Both the position numbers and the translations under genes were made by a program. Positions 1-12,155 of a DNA stretch of 64,000 nucleotides are shown piece by piece (positions within the stretch are counted from its first letter, which is position 1; each line of letters begins with the position of its first letter). This DNA comes from Steinernema hermaphroditum (lineage: Eukaryota; Nematoda; Chromadorea; Rhabditida; Steinernematidae). The stretch covers positions 1,760,769 through 1,824,768 of the forward strand of contig CM059624.1 in NCBI GenBank assembly GCA_030435675.1, in the 5' to 3' direction. The notes beneath the pieces were generated by a model. That model was not told the origin of the DNA, did not search any database, and saw only the letters and a program-made list of their open reading frames with translations.

Positions 1-1440
1 ACTGATCTGATATTTGAACTGAATCATCATGTTTCGTTGTCTCAAAAAAACGACAAAGTCATACACTTTTCATGTTCCCATTCAAAATCCATGCCCGATC
101 CATGATCGTTCAGTCAATAACCAAACATGAGAAGACCGTGGATGTGGGAAGACTTATACACTGTCGTTCATAGACCCCAGAACTTTTTTCAAATCCTCGA
201 GGTTATCGGCTAAGAAGAAAGCATTCCGGTTCTTGTTTGTCTTTCACTCTTCCGATCGGTTTCTTCCGATATCGTATTTCGAGAGCTTCGCGCACCCCAT
301 ACGTTATGCAACTTGCACATGGTTTTGACTTTTGGACCTAATCGTCTATTATTGTTTCGTTCCGCCACACTAACTCGGCCAACTCAAATGTTTGTTCACT
401 GGAAAGAACCACTTAAAACACAAACCGAAACACAAACGAACGTTGTTCTTGTGGTGGAAGTGTACACAGCCACGTCGATCGTCCGCCACTCGATGATCTT
501 CAACGATGTAGTGGGGCAAACTGTTATGCGATATCAGTTAAGTTGGGATGATCAGGGATGATGGGATGGGTCTTGGAGAGCTTACCCAGTGCCAAATTAG
601 AAAACGCCTGAGGGTATTTCAGTATTCATTTAATCGCTTTATGAACGCGGCCTCTAGACGCAAAAAGCCCAACGGGCCTGTGGAAAATAATACACTAGCA
701 GCCTACCGGCGGTAAGCATACGAAAGATGAAGACACGAAATGGTTGAATTTGAGGGTTAGACCATGGCCTCCTTCCTCAATTTGCCTCCTGTACGAAGGC
801 ATGGAGGAAATAGGCTGTTCCTGAACTGTCTGTCAGATCAAATTGGGTCCCGAAACAGAGTCGTACAAACCGAGACTTTGAAAAGGAGAGACCGAGACCA
901 AATTTAAAAGAGATACTAAAGGCGAGATGGGGGATACTGCGAGAAATTCCTCCCTCCAGGGGTACAGACCGAGACCAAAAAGGGCTGAGACTGCACTGCT
1001 CTGGCCCCGAAGGTAGTGAACCGTGTAGGTCGCATCTATTTCTTCTGTGTGGCTCATTTTGAACGCGCTTCATTTGTGGTTGGGGTCGGTTGGACACCTT
1101 AATTTGCTTGTATATAGACGCTTAGTTTCTCATGTGGAAAAGTCGTGTGCTTCATTCTTAGTTCAAGCATCATTGCCGTTAAACTAATACTCAAATATAT
1201 TACCCCCCTGTGTCTTTAATTTTGTGTTTATACCCCTCCAAATTGCAACATTTCCGAACACCAAAAAACTAGGTTACCACCCCCATTCAAATTTATAGTT
1301 TCGCAGTAAACGGCCGAGCGGTCAGCTGACTGACATGTCGCATAAAGTCGGCGGCGACGGCGATGTGTATCTGATTACGATCGTTCGGTGGCCGCCGACC
1401 TTGTTCTAACGTTTCGTAGCGTAAACATTTACAGTAGTAA
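1..1440. other. Intergenic stretch, no gene recognised
   Basis: No reading frame here resembles a known protein or has convincing splice context. The last 120 bases, with GGCGGCGACGGCGATG and a TTTACAG acceptor just before position 1435, look like the upstream region of the zinc-finger gene that follows. A block around 1035-1095 shares the run CTGTGTGGCTCATT with 24870-24885, so it is probably a dispersed repeat. Confidence 0.5.
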
Positions 1441-3278
1441 ATGGGCACACTTCAGTTTTGGGGGTTCAATTCCAGTAGGGCACTAAAATGGATATTTCAG
1501 AACAGCCCTCCACCAAACGAGTCTCTTCCGGAGGTTGAACGAGTCCTCTGCATCGCTTGCAAGGGAGTCTATCCGTCGAAGCGCTCCCTCACGGGTCACA
1601 TCGGCAGGAACGATGTTTGCCGCGATTCGATCATCCAGAAGTGCATGGAGCAGCCGCCGGCCGGCGCCATCCAAGCCGATGAAGATCTGATCGGAAAGTT
1701 CACCTCAATTTGTCCGTTTTGCGACAAATTCATCAGCAATTTCAAGGTGAGAAATGTTACATAGACGTTGTGCCCTTTTATGATTACTTCTTAGGTTATC
1801 TGTTACTCCTAAACGCATTCATTGTTTTCATGGATCAGCTCCATGGATCTCATTAGGCACACACTGGTGGGAGTTATACAGGGTGGCTCAAACAAGGCAC
1901 TTAGGCAAGAAGTCTAGAAAGACATTCCGATATTCAGACCGAAATTCTCTTCTTCATTTTCCGATCGATCCCATCATCATCTTGGGAAGGACAGCCATCA
2001 ATCTGTCTAGACACGCCCGCGCCAGAACCCTTTTTGTGTTGAATTTATTTTGAGACTGGTTGCAATTTGGAACGGTCGCACCGATCTAAAGGGAAAAATT
2101 TTCAAGCAGCCACTAATTGTTCGCTCGATATGGTTTGGGTCGGCCATGTTGAAGGCTAAAAACGGAACTGAGAGGGCCACAGATGGGCATCGACTCAGCT
2201 TACAAAAGAGAATTTGTCCGTCTTCTTTGATGGTCTCGACCAAATATGAGCACGAACGAAAAGCTAACCGATCCATCAGCCGTTACCCGGTTCACGGATC
2301 GGTTGAGCCTGAAGTTTGAATTGAGTCTGAGCTTTGAACGTTGAGTTTGAACTACTAAAGAAGCGGTTATCCACTCGAGTCAACCGATCCGTGACGGCTG
2401 ATGGATCGGTTACCTTTCCATTCATTCCCATACCTGAGACCATCAGAGAAGACTGACAAATTCTATACCGTTTTTCCAAACAGTCTGGAACCGCTTCTTT
2501 AGCAGTTGAGACAAACTAGTGAAGTGAACTGATCTGGAGCCGAGCGATCTGAGCCAAACCAAGCCAAGCCGACTCGATACGTTCACTCAATGAACGTTTT
2601 ATATAAGACAGCAAATTGCGACCGATCAAAGAAAAGCGCTTGCCCTTACCATGCCCTCTGTCTTTCGTTGTCTCCGCTCTCTTCACATCGGTCTTCGTAA
2701 ACAGTTGTAGTTGTCCTCAGTATATAAAGGGGTCGTCTCGAGCCGGGTCGGCCCTGTTCGCTGCAATCCCCTGATAGAAATTGACCCTTTTTCATAGCAA
2801 GAGCTTTCAATAGTGTAACATTCCACAAGTTCCGTTTAAATTCTCATCATTTCCACTTCAGGTAAACATCAGGCGTCACCTCGTCATCTGCTCCAAATCA
2901 CCCCACAAAGCCGGAGCCCCATCTCAAGCACTCCCCCAAAGAAAAGCCGCGTCCAAAGTGAAAGGACCGTCCGGCAGTCCGTCGCCCACCGATCCCGACA
3001 GTCCCGCGCTCGAGCTTCCTCCTGCGCCCCCTCCAAAGAAGGTGTCCAACACCAACAACGCCGACGACCCGTACATCTGCTCGTACTGCGCTTTCGTCAC
3101 CGTCTACAAAGGCAACATGAAACGGCATCTCGGCTCCTGCCACCAAATGAACGACGAAGGTATTAGGCAGGCGGGCGGATTGGATTCGATGCGGGCCAGC
3201 TCGCGAGACCCGAACATGCCCGTGCCGGCGCCCACATCGGCGCGTTCCTTCCGCGGCCGCAAGCCCAAAAACTGCTAG
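1441..3278 (+). CDS. C2HC zinc-finger protein (two exons)
   Basis: Predicted 240-aa protein from exons 1441-1746 and 2862-3278, joined in phase 0 over a 1115-nt intron with GTGAGA donor and CACTTCAG acceptor. Three zinc-finger-like units are visible: CIACKGVYPS..H..C near residues 36-60, CPFCDKFISN..H..C spanning the splice (about 92-113), and CSYCAFVTV..H..C near 183-203. All use a C2HC or C2H(C/H) pattern rather than strict C2H2. A Pro/Ser-rich linker and a basic C-terminus (RGRKPKNC) suggest a nuclear nucleic-acid-binding protein. The start is chosen because ATG 1441 lies six bases after TTTACAG, a likely trans-splice acceptor. A second ATG at 1488 is out of frame. The intron is far longer than most in the window and is filled by an inverted repeat. 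No specific orthologue is recognised. Confidence 0.7.
2210..2463. repeat. Inverted repeat (MITE-like) in zinc-finger intron
   Basis: The left arm starts GAATTTGTCCGTCTTCTTTG and the right arm ends CTGACAAATTC. The arms also share the core CCGATCCATCAGCCGT in opposite orientation. Together they form an imperfect palindrome of about 100-nt arms around a 45-nt spacer. It accounts for the abnormal length of the host intron. No transposase is present, so it would be a non-autonomous element. Confidence 0.65.
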
Positions 3279-3746
3279 GTCCCCCGTAGCCAAAGAAGCA
3301 CCCACCCATCTTCCCCACTTGTACCTCCAAGACTATAACGGATGCCATAATTCAAAGAGTTTCGATTCGAATTCAGATTTTAGTAGATTTCTCCGAGAGT
3401 TTCTATATGACTACGTAGAAGAGAGTGCAATCGATTTCTATGTGTAGCTCTTCCCTCAGGTTCAGATCACTTCCACTACTCCTTCTCTGCCGCATTTTCT
3501 CTCTTTCCTTCTCTTCGTTGTATATATACCGTATACGCGTATTTGCATATTGCATTTCGTCTAGCATAATATTTAGCCTTCTTCATGGTGCCTTAATGTG
3601 TAATTTGTGCCTTTGCATTTCTCTTCATGTGCCATTGAACGGTGCCCTAATATCTGGTTAAGGATTGTTTAGAAAAGTATTAAAATAGAAGATTAATTTT
3701 TGAAGGAGGTGAGAAGATATCGACTCTAAGCGCGAAGAACGCTTTT

Positions 3747-3831
3747 CCAACCATAGCTCAGTTGGTAGAGCGGAGGACTGTAGTGTTGGTCAGAGATCCT
3801 TAGGTCGCTGGTTCGAATCCGGCTGGTTGGA
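3747..3831 (+). tRNA. tRNA-Tyr (GTA) with 12-nt intron, copy 1
   Basis: An 85-nt gene with a complete cloverleaf: acceptor stem CCAACCA/TGGTTGG, D arm GCTC..GAGC, anticodon stem GAGGA/TCCTT with loop CT-GTA-GA, T arm GCTGG-TTCGAAT-CCGGC, discriminator A. The intron (3784-3795, TGTTGGTCAGAG) lies at the canonical 37/38 position and removing it leaves 73 nt. A T7 run follows as Pol III terminator. It ends only nine bases from the stop codon of the guanylyl cyclase on the other strand. Confidence 0.96.
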
Positions 3832-3840
3832 ATCATTTTT

Positions 3841-6800
3841 TTATTTATTTTCCTTCAGCCATTTTGCATACATAGCCTGCTCATTTTCATCGAAAACCTG
3901 TTCAACACTCACAACAGGAGCTGTAATAGGCGAGTCTTTCGTTTCAGGAGCCTTAAATGGTCCCTAAAAAGTAAATCGTCATCACCAGCCCATAGTTGGG
4001 CTTCGGCTACGCTTAAGGATGCCTTACGGCAAGAAGCTGGTCAGGACGATCGGTGACTTGTCCAAGCAGCCAGTAGGTCTTCATGACGCCTTTGCCCTAT
4101 GAGGATAGGATATGGTAAAATGGCAAAAAAAAACAAAAGTACATACTTTAATTATAACATCGCCACGGCTTTCGGTGACGAATCCACCCACGACGTTGGT
4201 GAGGAAGTCGTTGGCTTCTTCGGACACATGGATTTGGCCGGCTGGAAGGGGATTATTGAGAACAGGGCTGTCGTAGACGCTTACGTTTTCCATTGGATTC
4301 CATTCGGGAAGCTGTGTTGACAGAATCGCCAAAGAGACAATATCGAGGCATGGTTAGGCCGACTACGCCGGCGATGCAACCGCCTAGAATACAGGAATAA
4401 AGATAGCCAAAGGGTCGCCCACCCACCTGTATTGATCCCAATCCTCAGGTTGATCCTTTCGTTAGGCAAATGAGGAATCCTAACCGTCTTGAGACTTCTC
4501 ATGAAGGCCAACGACATCTTGGCGATCTGGGCGCAGTGCTCGTTTCCGTTTCGATGCGGCAATCCTGACACGCAGAGATATCCGTCGCCTATTGTCTCCA
4601 CCTATACTTCTTCAGAATCTCACTTTGTTTTGAGAAATCTCACTTTGTAGACGTCGAAAGTGTCGATGATTCCGTCGAACGTCGTGTAGAGCTCGTTGAG
4701 AAGGTTGACCACCTGCAGCGGAGTCGACTTGCTCGCCAAGACGGTGAAGGAGACGACGTCGGAGAAGAAGATGGTGACGCAGTCGAACGCCTCGGGTTCC
4801 ACCGATTGGCCCACTTTGAGCTTGTCCGCCACTTGCCTGAACGACCCGTAGGCCAGCTAAAGACAGACCACCTACCTCGGCAGCATACGGTAGAGGAGTA
4901 TATCGGATTTCTTCTTCTCATCGATGAGCTCCTTCGTTCTCTCGTTCACTTCTTCTTCCAACGAGCTGGCGTACTGTTCCAGCATGTTGAAAACGTGGTC
5001 CATCAAGTTGGTGGATCTATAGGGGTACTGTAGAGCTCACTAATAGATAAGCTAACTTTGTGTTGTTGATCGATTTAAGTAGGGTCAAAACAGTTTCTAT
5101 AGGAGGACGGTGATGAGGCGCTTCATCCCAACAGTCGGTTATGAGCCGTATCTAAAGTTTCATCCATCGAAATCCCTTCAATATGAACACATCTACCAGA
5201 GCTGGATTGATATCGGTGTTAGAAGCCAGGTGGATATCCGGCCGTAAGGGTGGGAGCCCTCCTCGTCTGACCATGTAGATAATTTCTTGAAATACACATT
5301 AACCAAGTAATCAAAAATATTCACCAAACCATCGACTTGTTCCTTTCGGTTTTCTAGATTCCACGCGCAGGCCTTCGTTACAAGCTCGGAACAGATGATG
5401 GCGAAGCTGTACACATCGCCAGGCTTCGAGCCTACAGCTGTTGGTCCTTCACGCAGGAGCTCAGGAGCCGTCCATAGAAGATCTACATCTATGTGCATCG
5501 AAAATGTGAGGAGTGACAACCTTTATCAACAGCGGGCTCCATTTTCCGGACAGATCGTAGGCCAAAATTTGATAGCTTGACTTGCCATCGATCGTCTATT
5601 AGACAGGTCGCTGAAGTAAGACGGCCATGGAACTCCAAGAAGCTGTTGTGAATGGCGACGAGACCCTGGAATAGACCGACAATATAACTAAAATAGAGCA
5701 CATCGACGGTTGTCATTCCCCTCCTATACGATTGTACTGGATTACTGAATCGTCCAACCATAGCTCAGTTGGTAGAGCGGAGGACTGTAGTGTTGGTCAG
5801 AGATCCTTAGGTCGCTGGTTCGAATCCGGCTGGTTGGAACTATTTTTCATTTTTCGCCCCCGTTCATCTTTCCCTTTCTTTGGACACCTACCGAAGCAAT
5901 ATCTCTCATGAGAGAATAAACAAAAAACGCGTCGATGGTCATAGATCCTTTGGCGATGACATCTTTGAGGCTTCCTCGACTGCAATACCTCCAAACGGAG
6001 ATATATTGAGGAGCATCTTGAACAAATCCCAGGAACTTGTTCAGGTTTTCGCTGTCCAGTTGACGCATCTACAAACGGGGCTTGCCTATGCCGGCGCGAG
6101 ATGGCTACTTACGTGTCGAAACTCCGAAAAGTCGTGCTTGTTTAAGGGGACTCTGTAGGCATGCTTTTGGCCGACCACCTTCTCTTTGTTGTAAATAAAA
6201 AACGCGAATCTTTCGCTCAAAGACTCTCCGTCCAGGCTCATCCTTTCGGATATGGCCGACTGGGTGAACGTAGATGACATCGAGCGGGCTGACATCGCTC
6301 CGTTCGACTAAAAATAAGCCAATCTGCTCCTTTCTCTATGACTGAGCCTACCTTCTTACTACTAGGTTCCGTCAAACTGTGGAAGCTGATCTGCCACATC
6401 TGATTTAAACGTTCTTGTTCCTTGATTTTGGCCCTAAAATTGGGGTTTTTAACTAGAAATAGGGTCAAAAAGTACCGGATAAGGAAGTAGACTCCCAAAA
6501 TAGCCAAAAAGAGGACCAAGATACCGGCTACAATAGCGATGATGATGTACTTGAGGTACTGCTCGGCAAAGGACTTCGGGCATTCGAGGCCGAGGAACCC
6601 GCAGTCCGGATTGCTTTTTGGACGTTTGCCGTTTCGATTATACCATATGGTGCTGTATTCGTTGTTGTAGAGAGGCACGAAGGTCTAAGAACAGATGATT
6701 ATGCCCACTTTTCTGTCCCCTGAACATACACTGATATAGCCCGTCTCGGTCATGTCGATTCTGGCGAACGCCTGAAGTTGTTGCGAGCTGTTCAAGCCCA

Positions 6801-9391
6801 TCACGAAGAAGACCGGAACTCGAGTCCCATTATCTCCGATGATAACATGACCGGAGAATCCTAAAATCGCCCCTATGATGACAAACACAGGTGGCTAAGT
6901 ACCTTCGAAGCTGCCTACGGCGTCCATCAGCAGCACACTACCCGACTTCTTGCCATTCTTTCGATCTCTTGCCAGTGACTTGTTCAGCGCCAGTCCGTAG
7001 AGATACAGGGAATCGGCCAAGTGACCAGCATATCGTGCTGCCTCACCAGTTGGGTTGTCCTGGCACTTCTTGTCGCAGTAGAATGGCCATTCGTTCATTT
7101 TTTGGACAATCTCTTCCGAAAAGTTCGACATGTATTGGTGCGCTTTTTCGTTTTCGTAGTCTATCTGAAATTTTGGGCCTTTTTTATTTTACTTTTAAGA
7201 TGAAACAAATGAAGCACATTCTCCTCCTACATGATTTTGACGGATGTCTGAAACGTCCAACCATAGCTCAGTTGGTAGAGCGGAGGACTGTAGTGTTGGT
7301 CAGATATCCTTAGGTCGCTGGTTCGAATCCGGCTGGTTGGAATGTTTTATATTTTTGTTTCAAAATTTTATAAAATCTTTTTTCGTCTCATAGAAAACCT
7401 CTTTCACATCATTTTTACGTAAAAACGTACCAAAAGAGCTGCCTTGAACGCCTCATGAGCTTCCTCGTCTCGCCCGTCGGGTGCCTTCGGATTGGACTGC
7501 CATATCGAAGTTACTTCATTTTGTCCTTAAATAGAGTATTTCGTGCACTCTTCGACCCATCGTCTTACGGATCTCGTCCATTTCCGGCAGTACATAAACG
7601 TATTCGTTGCTGGTCATGCCCTTGTCTTTCGCCATCAACATGAAACTTCGTTTTTCGGCGGCAGTGTTCAGACATGCTATGATAACTAAATTTGTGCTTT
7701 TGAGTGACTTTTCTCAGAGCGGTGACCCACTTCTAGCTCGAGTTTTGACTTCATCCAATACTCTGCCTAGATCCTTGTTGACTCCGATGTCCGATCGGTA
7801 GGTGATGGTGATTTTCCCATTGAATGAGTTAACGGCGGTCTATAATGAGAGAATGGAGTCATGTTGTGTATGCATTGGGGTTTATGGGGAACATAAGTAA
7901 AATAATAGGATCTTCGCTCTACTTCCGGACTCACAAGGGAGTCCTTCCAACAGGAAAACGCCGATTTGGCTGAAATTCGACACACTAAAACATTCAATCC
8001 AAATTGGCGTTTATCACTTAGAGGACCTCCCTAATAGGGACGTCCCTTGTCAGTGCAGATCCATAACGATGAGATCTATCTGTAGATCCTTTGAACATAA
8101 CCCGTCGGTGAGAAAGGATATCGCCCCCTTTTGGATATTCCCTAAAAGGGGTATCTTGGGAGAGACCCACCAAGTGCTAAAAAGCGTGGATTGTCAATCG
8201 AATCCTGCTGTGCTAGACCACGTTTTAGGAATGAACATAACTTGGAGATAATAGGATCTTTAAGCTGGAGAAAATGGTAAAAAGAAATGGGATATTACCA
8301 TATTACCCCCCGTTTTAAGGCTTAAAATAGAAGTGGATTCCTCGTTCCATGTGTGCAAGGTTTCGACCCGATTATTAGAATTTATCACTTGGGGTTAGGG
8401 ACCTCCCTTGTCAGAGCATATCCCTACCGATAGGATCTATTTGTATTTCAGCGATGATCCATTGTTTACCTCCAAATCCTGATTCAAAACTTGGAGATAA
8501 GAGGAGAAAATGAGAAAACGAAACCGAATATTACCTTCCTTTTAAACCTTGCAGTACATGAAAGGGTATCTACTAGTGCACAAATCTTCGGTCGCATTGC
8601 CGTTTATCACTTTAGGATCCTCTCCCTTCTCAGTGCGAATTCCTAGCGGGATTGATCTACATCCATTGTTTACCTCCAAATCCTGATTCAAATAAGAACA
8701 TCTCTGCTCGGCGCCTCCGACCGAATAGAGCACCGCCATCTCGTTCCACCCGTACTGGAACATGATTTCACAAACAGCCACTCCAATCCTAAATGTAACC
8801 ATTTTTTCCCCTGGCACCATTCGGCCATCTCACGCATAGGAATTGACCGTTACAGTGGCCAGTGTCGGATATCTCGGCAGATTGCTTAATTCGGCACTCG
8901 TTGTGGGACCCCACAGCCACAAGGGCATGTCGTAGTAGCCACAGACGATTCCAACGTCGAGAGCCGCTAGAAAAGGGTCAAAAGGGAGGCTTGGAATGTG
9001 GCTTACGAGCATTGCACGGTGGTCCAACGAGAAGATCGATCTTCTCTTCCAGAATCAGCGATATCGTATACCCGATCGCTTGGTGCTCGTCACATTCTTC
9101 GTATCGCCAAACGAAGGTGAAGTTAACGCCAGGAAGAAGGCCTTCCCGTGTCAGTCGGTCCATGGCCACCCGGACAGCCGACGCGGATCGACCGTAGCCG
9201 ACAAGAGGGATCAGTTCGGGACTGGTTCGTGGGATGAGCATCCCGATTTTGATCCGCACATCGGCTTTGTCCTACAGATATGGTATGTACCGATTTTTGA
9301 GTGATCTAAACCATACATATGGAGTGTACTGGGTCCTGACGAGAACTGGGTAGTACAAGATGACCAACAACAACAGCAGAAGCCACTCCAT
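3841..9391 (-). CDS. Receptor-type guanylyl cyclase (24 exons)
   Basis: Predicted single-pass receptor of 1115 aa that makes cGMP, usually in chemosensory neurons in nematodes. Exons, 5' to 3' on the minus strand: 9391-9317, 9271-9007, 8966-8834, 8788-8674, 7839-7731, 7685-7569, 7525-7431, 7164-6903, 6860-6730, 6684-6476, 6433-6352, 6307-6113, 6068-5892, 5665-5521, 5488-5330, 5285-5197, 5151-5057, 5016-4876, 4836-4644, 4601-4427, 4383-4285, 4241-4147, 4096-4028, 3963-3841; every junction keeps frame. A Leu-rich signal peptide ([14 protein letters not shown]) precedes a ligand-binding ectodomain ([16 protein letters not shown]). A TM segment lies near residues 481-504, then a kinase-homology domain ([17 protein letters not shown] in place of HRD, so pseudokinase) and a cyclase domain. 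The cyclase metal site FFSDVVSFT and guanine-specifying residues ([23 protein letters not shown]) are intact, so it should be active. Two introns hold antisense tRNA-Tyr genes. A possible trans-splice acceptor (CAATCTCAG) lies just before ATG 9391. Which gcy paralogue it is cannot be told. Confidence 0.93.
5754..5838 (+). tRNA. tRNA-Tyr (GTA) with intron, copy 2, inside a gcy intron
   Basis: Same 85-nt sequence and 12-nt intron as the copy at 3747, followed by a T5 run. It lies antisense within the intron between cyclase exons 13 and 14 (5666-5891). The 30 bases before it resemble those before the copy at 7257 (CTCCTA..GATT..CTGAA.CGT), so the two tRNA genes were duplicated with flanking sequence. 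Confidence 0.96.
7257..7341 (+). tRNA. tRNA-Tyr (GTA) with intron, copy 3, inside a gcy intron
   Basis: An 85-nt gene identical to copies 1 and 2 except that the last intron base is T (TGTTGGTCAGAT). The cloverleaf is complete and is followed by TTTT then TTTTT. It lies antisense in the intron between cyclase exons 7 and 8 (7165-7430). Confidence 0.96.
8010..8673. repeat. Tandem repeat units in gcy intron, including copied exon end
   Basis: The phrase TTTATCACTT..GG..CTCCCTTGTCAG recurs three times (about 8010, 8382, 8602). Two roughly 220-nt units start with CTTGGAGATAA (8238, 8488). Part of the 3' end of cyclase exon 4 with its splice donor, read on the minus strand as ATTTGGAG|GTAAAC, is duplicated at about 8459-8487. 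Confidence 0.7.
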
Positions 9392-9743
9392 ATGAACAAA
9401 CACTGAGATTGAACGTTGGACAGGACGATTATTATCTATATGGGATAAGCGTCAAGGTGTTCTATGGATTCCCTTATTGCTATATGGGATGCGGACAACG
9501 CCTACCCTGGCACTTTTCGGGGAATTGAGAGAATGTGGGGATGCTTGATTAGGGTAAGGACCTTGTTGTGCACGTAGGGTCCACTGGGATAAACTCTTCT
9601 TTCATATTTTGGAAGCTCTGTATCAACAAGACCTATCACAAACAAGGACTACTTCAAACCTATCAAGGCTCTTTACTAGTTCAATAAACTGACTAGGTGG
9701 TATAACAAGTGTGATTAGCGTAACAAGTCAACAGTCTTCGTCA

Positions 9744-11697
9744 TCATTGGGAGAAATTGCACTCCACGGACCTCAGAACGTCGAAATTGATCTTGTTGGA
9801 CAGCTTCTTTTCCTGGAAGAGCGCCGTTAGAGCCGAAACACTCAATGCCAAACTTACGATGATGACCTTCTCCATGGCCTCTTGGGCAGTGCTCGCGATG
9901 ATCTCTTTCCGCCGGAACACTTTCTGCTTGGGTTTCGGACCGTCCTCCTCCTTCGCCATCTTCTCTTCCTCCTTTTCCCGTTTCCGCTTCTCCACCCGCG
10001 CCATGTGTTCGCCGTTCATCTTCATCCAGTACTTCTCTTTCAGCTTCGATTCCTTCTCGGAGAGCAAATAAGTGTCGATTTCGCGGTCATCGATTCCTAT
10101 AAGCAGATCGATAGCCGTGTGGATGAGAATGCTCAAACCTTGGAGATCAAGTTCACCGTCGTCTTCCGCGTGTAGATCCTGACTGTCATCAAAGGGATCT
10201 ATCTTTTCCACTTTGTGCAAGCCAAGGGAGTAAGTGGAGGGCCTCGCATAGGTCGTATTGTTCAGTGAGGCTGTGGAGCTACTTGCCGAGGGGCCCCCTT
10301 CCTCCATAGAAAACTTGTAGATGTAGTCGACGAATTCGTTCTGGACGGCGTGCTCAGCCAATCGGTCCTCCTCGTCAGCTTTGGGCGATGTGGGCTGCTC
10401 GGAGATGGGAATGAGCGACTCATCGAAGCCGAGAGTCTTGTCCATGAACAACTTCGCGTAGGCGTTGTGCCGAAACCTTTCCTTCCGCTTCACCTCCAAC
10501 GCCTTTTCGAGTTCAGTTTCGACCTTGGCTATCTGAAAAGAACCATTTCAGTCCAGAACTCTAAGCTCTCAAATAACCTCTTTCTCGGCCTTTTCGCACT
10601 TCTCTTCTTCGGCGATCTTCAGCTTCTCACGGGCTCTCCGCCGTGCTTCGCGGTATGCGGGTGGATCTTCGGCCTGCTCCTAGAGCAGAAGGTGAGCGAT
10701 CTATACGACGAATGGTCCCTACCAAGTCGATAGAGTTAAACTCGTCGATGGTGACATTGGCGGAGGGAGTACGGCTAAATTCATAGAGACGCTTTCGGAC
10801 GACGGACTCGCTGACGTGGACGATCCGCACGATGTCGTTAACAGTTCTGTTGAAGTTGTACGAACGCGCCGCGAGCAGCAGCGCCGCCCCGCAGATACCC
10901 GTGGGCCGACGTCCGGTGCTCATCCAGTCCCGTTTCATCCGCTGCACGATGCGGGTCGACAGTGAAACAACCTGAAATGCACCGTGTTCAGCGAATGCGG
11001 AACGATAAGGACAGCGTACGTCGCGCTGCTTCTCTCCGAAATCGAGCATCACGGCGAATCTGAGGATGTACAGGCAAGGGTCCGTGTTCGGCAAATTGAT
11101 GTGTAGGGCCCGCGCCAGGCAGCTGAGGGTGCGCCCGAGATCGTACACGTTGACCTGAACGACAATTACCGTCGTCACATATGCATCTTGTCTCCAACCT
11201 GAGTGACGTCGCTGAAATCGAGCAGCAGATGTGGAATGTTCTCCAGGCGGCACGTCATATAGAGACAAGCGGCCGCTACGTGCAGGCGCTGGCGCCCTCT
11301 GGTGAGGTTCCTGCACACGCACATCTTGTAGAGATTGAACGCCGTGTCCACGCAATTCCGCTTGATGCTGAGCTGGCTGGCGATCTGAAAACGCGTCAGA
11401 TCGAGCGTACTCGCAGCGGATTACCTCGAGCATGATCTTCTTGCCCTTGTAGTAGGTGATTTCGCGAGAGTCCTGAGTGACAAGACCCTTGATACCCTGC
11501 AGGGTGGTCGGCTGGGGGCGGTCCACGCTGACGAACTGCCCGATGAGGCCGGAGCCGCCGCCGGCTGTCTCCTGGAAGGTCACCTCTGACACGATGAACG
11601 ACTCTTCCAGCACGGTGCCACACTTCGTGCACGTCGCCTCTCCGCGGGCGGCGTCTTCTTCTACTTCGCCCCATTTGCAGTGGGGACATTGTGTCAT
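9744..11697 (-). CDS. brf-1: TFIIIB subunit BRF1 (TFIIB-related factor)
   Basis: Predicted 548-aa RNA polymerase III initiation factor, which bridges TFIIIC, TBP and Pol III at tRNA and 5S genes. Exons on the minus strand: 11697-11425, 11384-11199, 11154-11020, 10971-10723, 10679-10578, 10532-10139, 10096-9858, 9812-9744, all in phase. An N-terminal zinc ribbon (CPHCKWGEVEED..CTKC) is followed by two cyclin folds (GRQRLHVAAACLYMTCR; GRRPTGICGAALLLAARSYN). The conserved C-terminal BRF homology region follows (GIDDREIDTYLLSEKE, then KYWMKMNGEH), and near the C-terminus EKKLSNKINFDVLR. The first Met is 11697; an upstream in-frame GTG is not needed. Its stop lies 352 bp before the cyclase start on the same strand, longer than usual operon spacing. 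Confidence 0.95.
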
Positions 11698-12155
11698 GGC
11701 CACTGGGCGACCTTAACGTTGAGTTATCTGGAAATTAACAGTAAGCGGGAGAATTACGGTAGATTCACACAGCGAAAAGGCGCCAAACAAAGCATTTCTG
11801 ATGGCACAAAGCAGGGTAAACTCAGCCCCCAAATGAAAAATAGAAAGCAACGCGATTATGAAACGGCTACCATAATGTTAGGAAGGCTACAAGAAAATCG
11901 TTGCAGGACCCATATCCAAGCACATTCCTCATTTCGGTTTTGGAGCGTTCTCATGAATAAAATGTCGCTCTTTTGAGCCATTATTGAACAGCCACTCAAA
12001 GTTTGCGATGTATACCGTACACTGCATGAAGACCTGTGACGTGTACAGTGAAATGGTGTTAAAGAGATAAAGTTGCTTATCTTTATCAACTACTACACAA
12101 CAGAAGCTATACAACAAGTAATAAGTATCGTCATCAGTGTACTCTTCCTCTGAGC
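11698..12155. other. Intergenic region upstream of brf-1
   Basis: Promoter side of brf-1 and 3' side of the MD-VP gene that follows. I see no protein or RNA gene. Confidence 0.4.

Noticed and set aside
10627..11703. Single 358-codon minus-strand frame
   Set aside because: It reads through several brf-1 introns by chance; splicing restores the conserved BRF1 cyclin folds.
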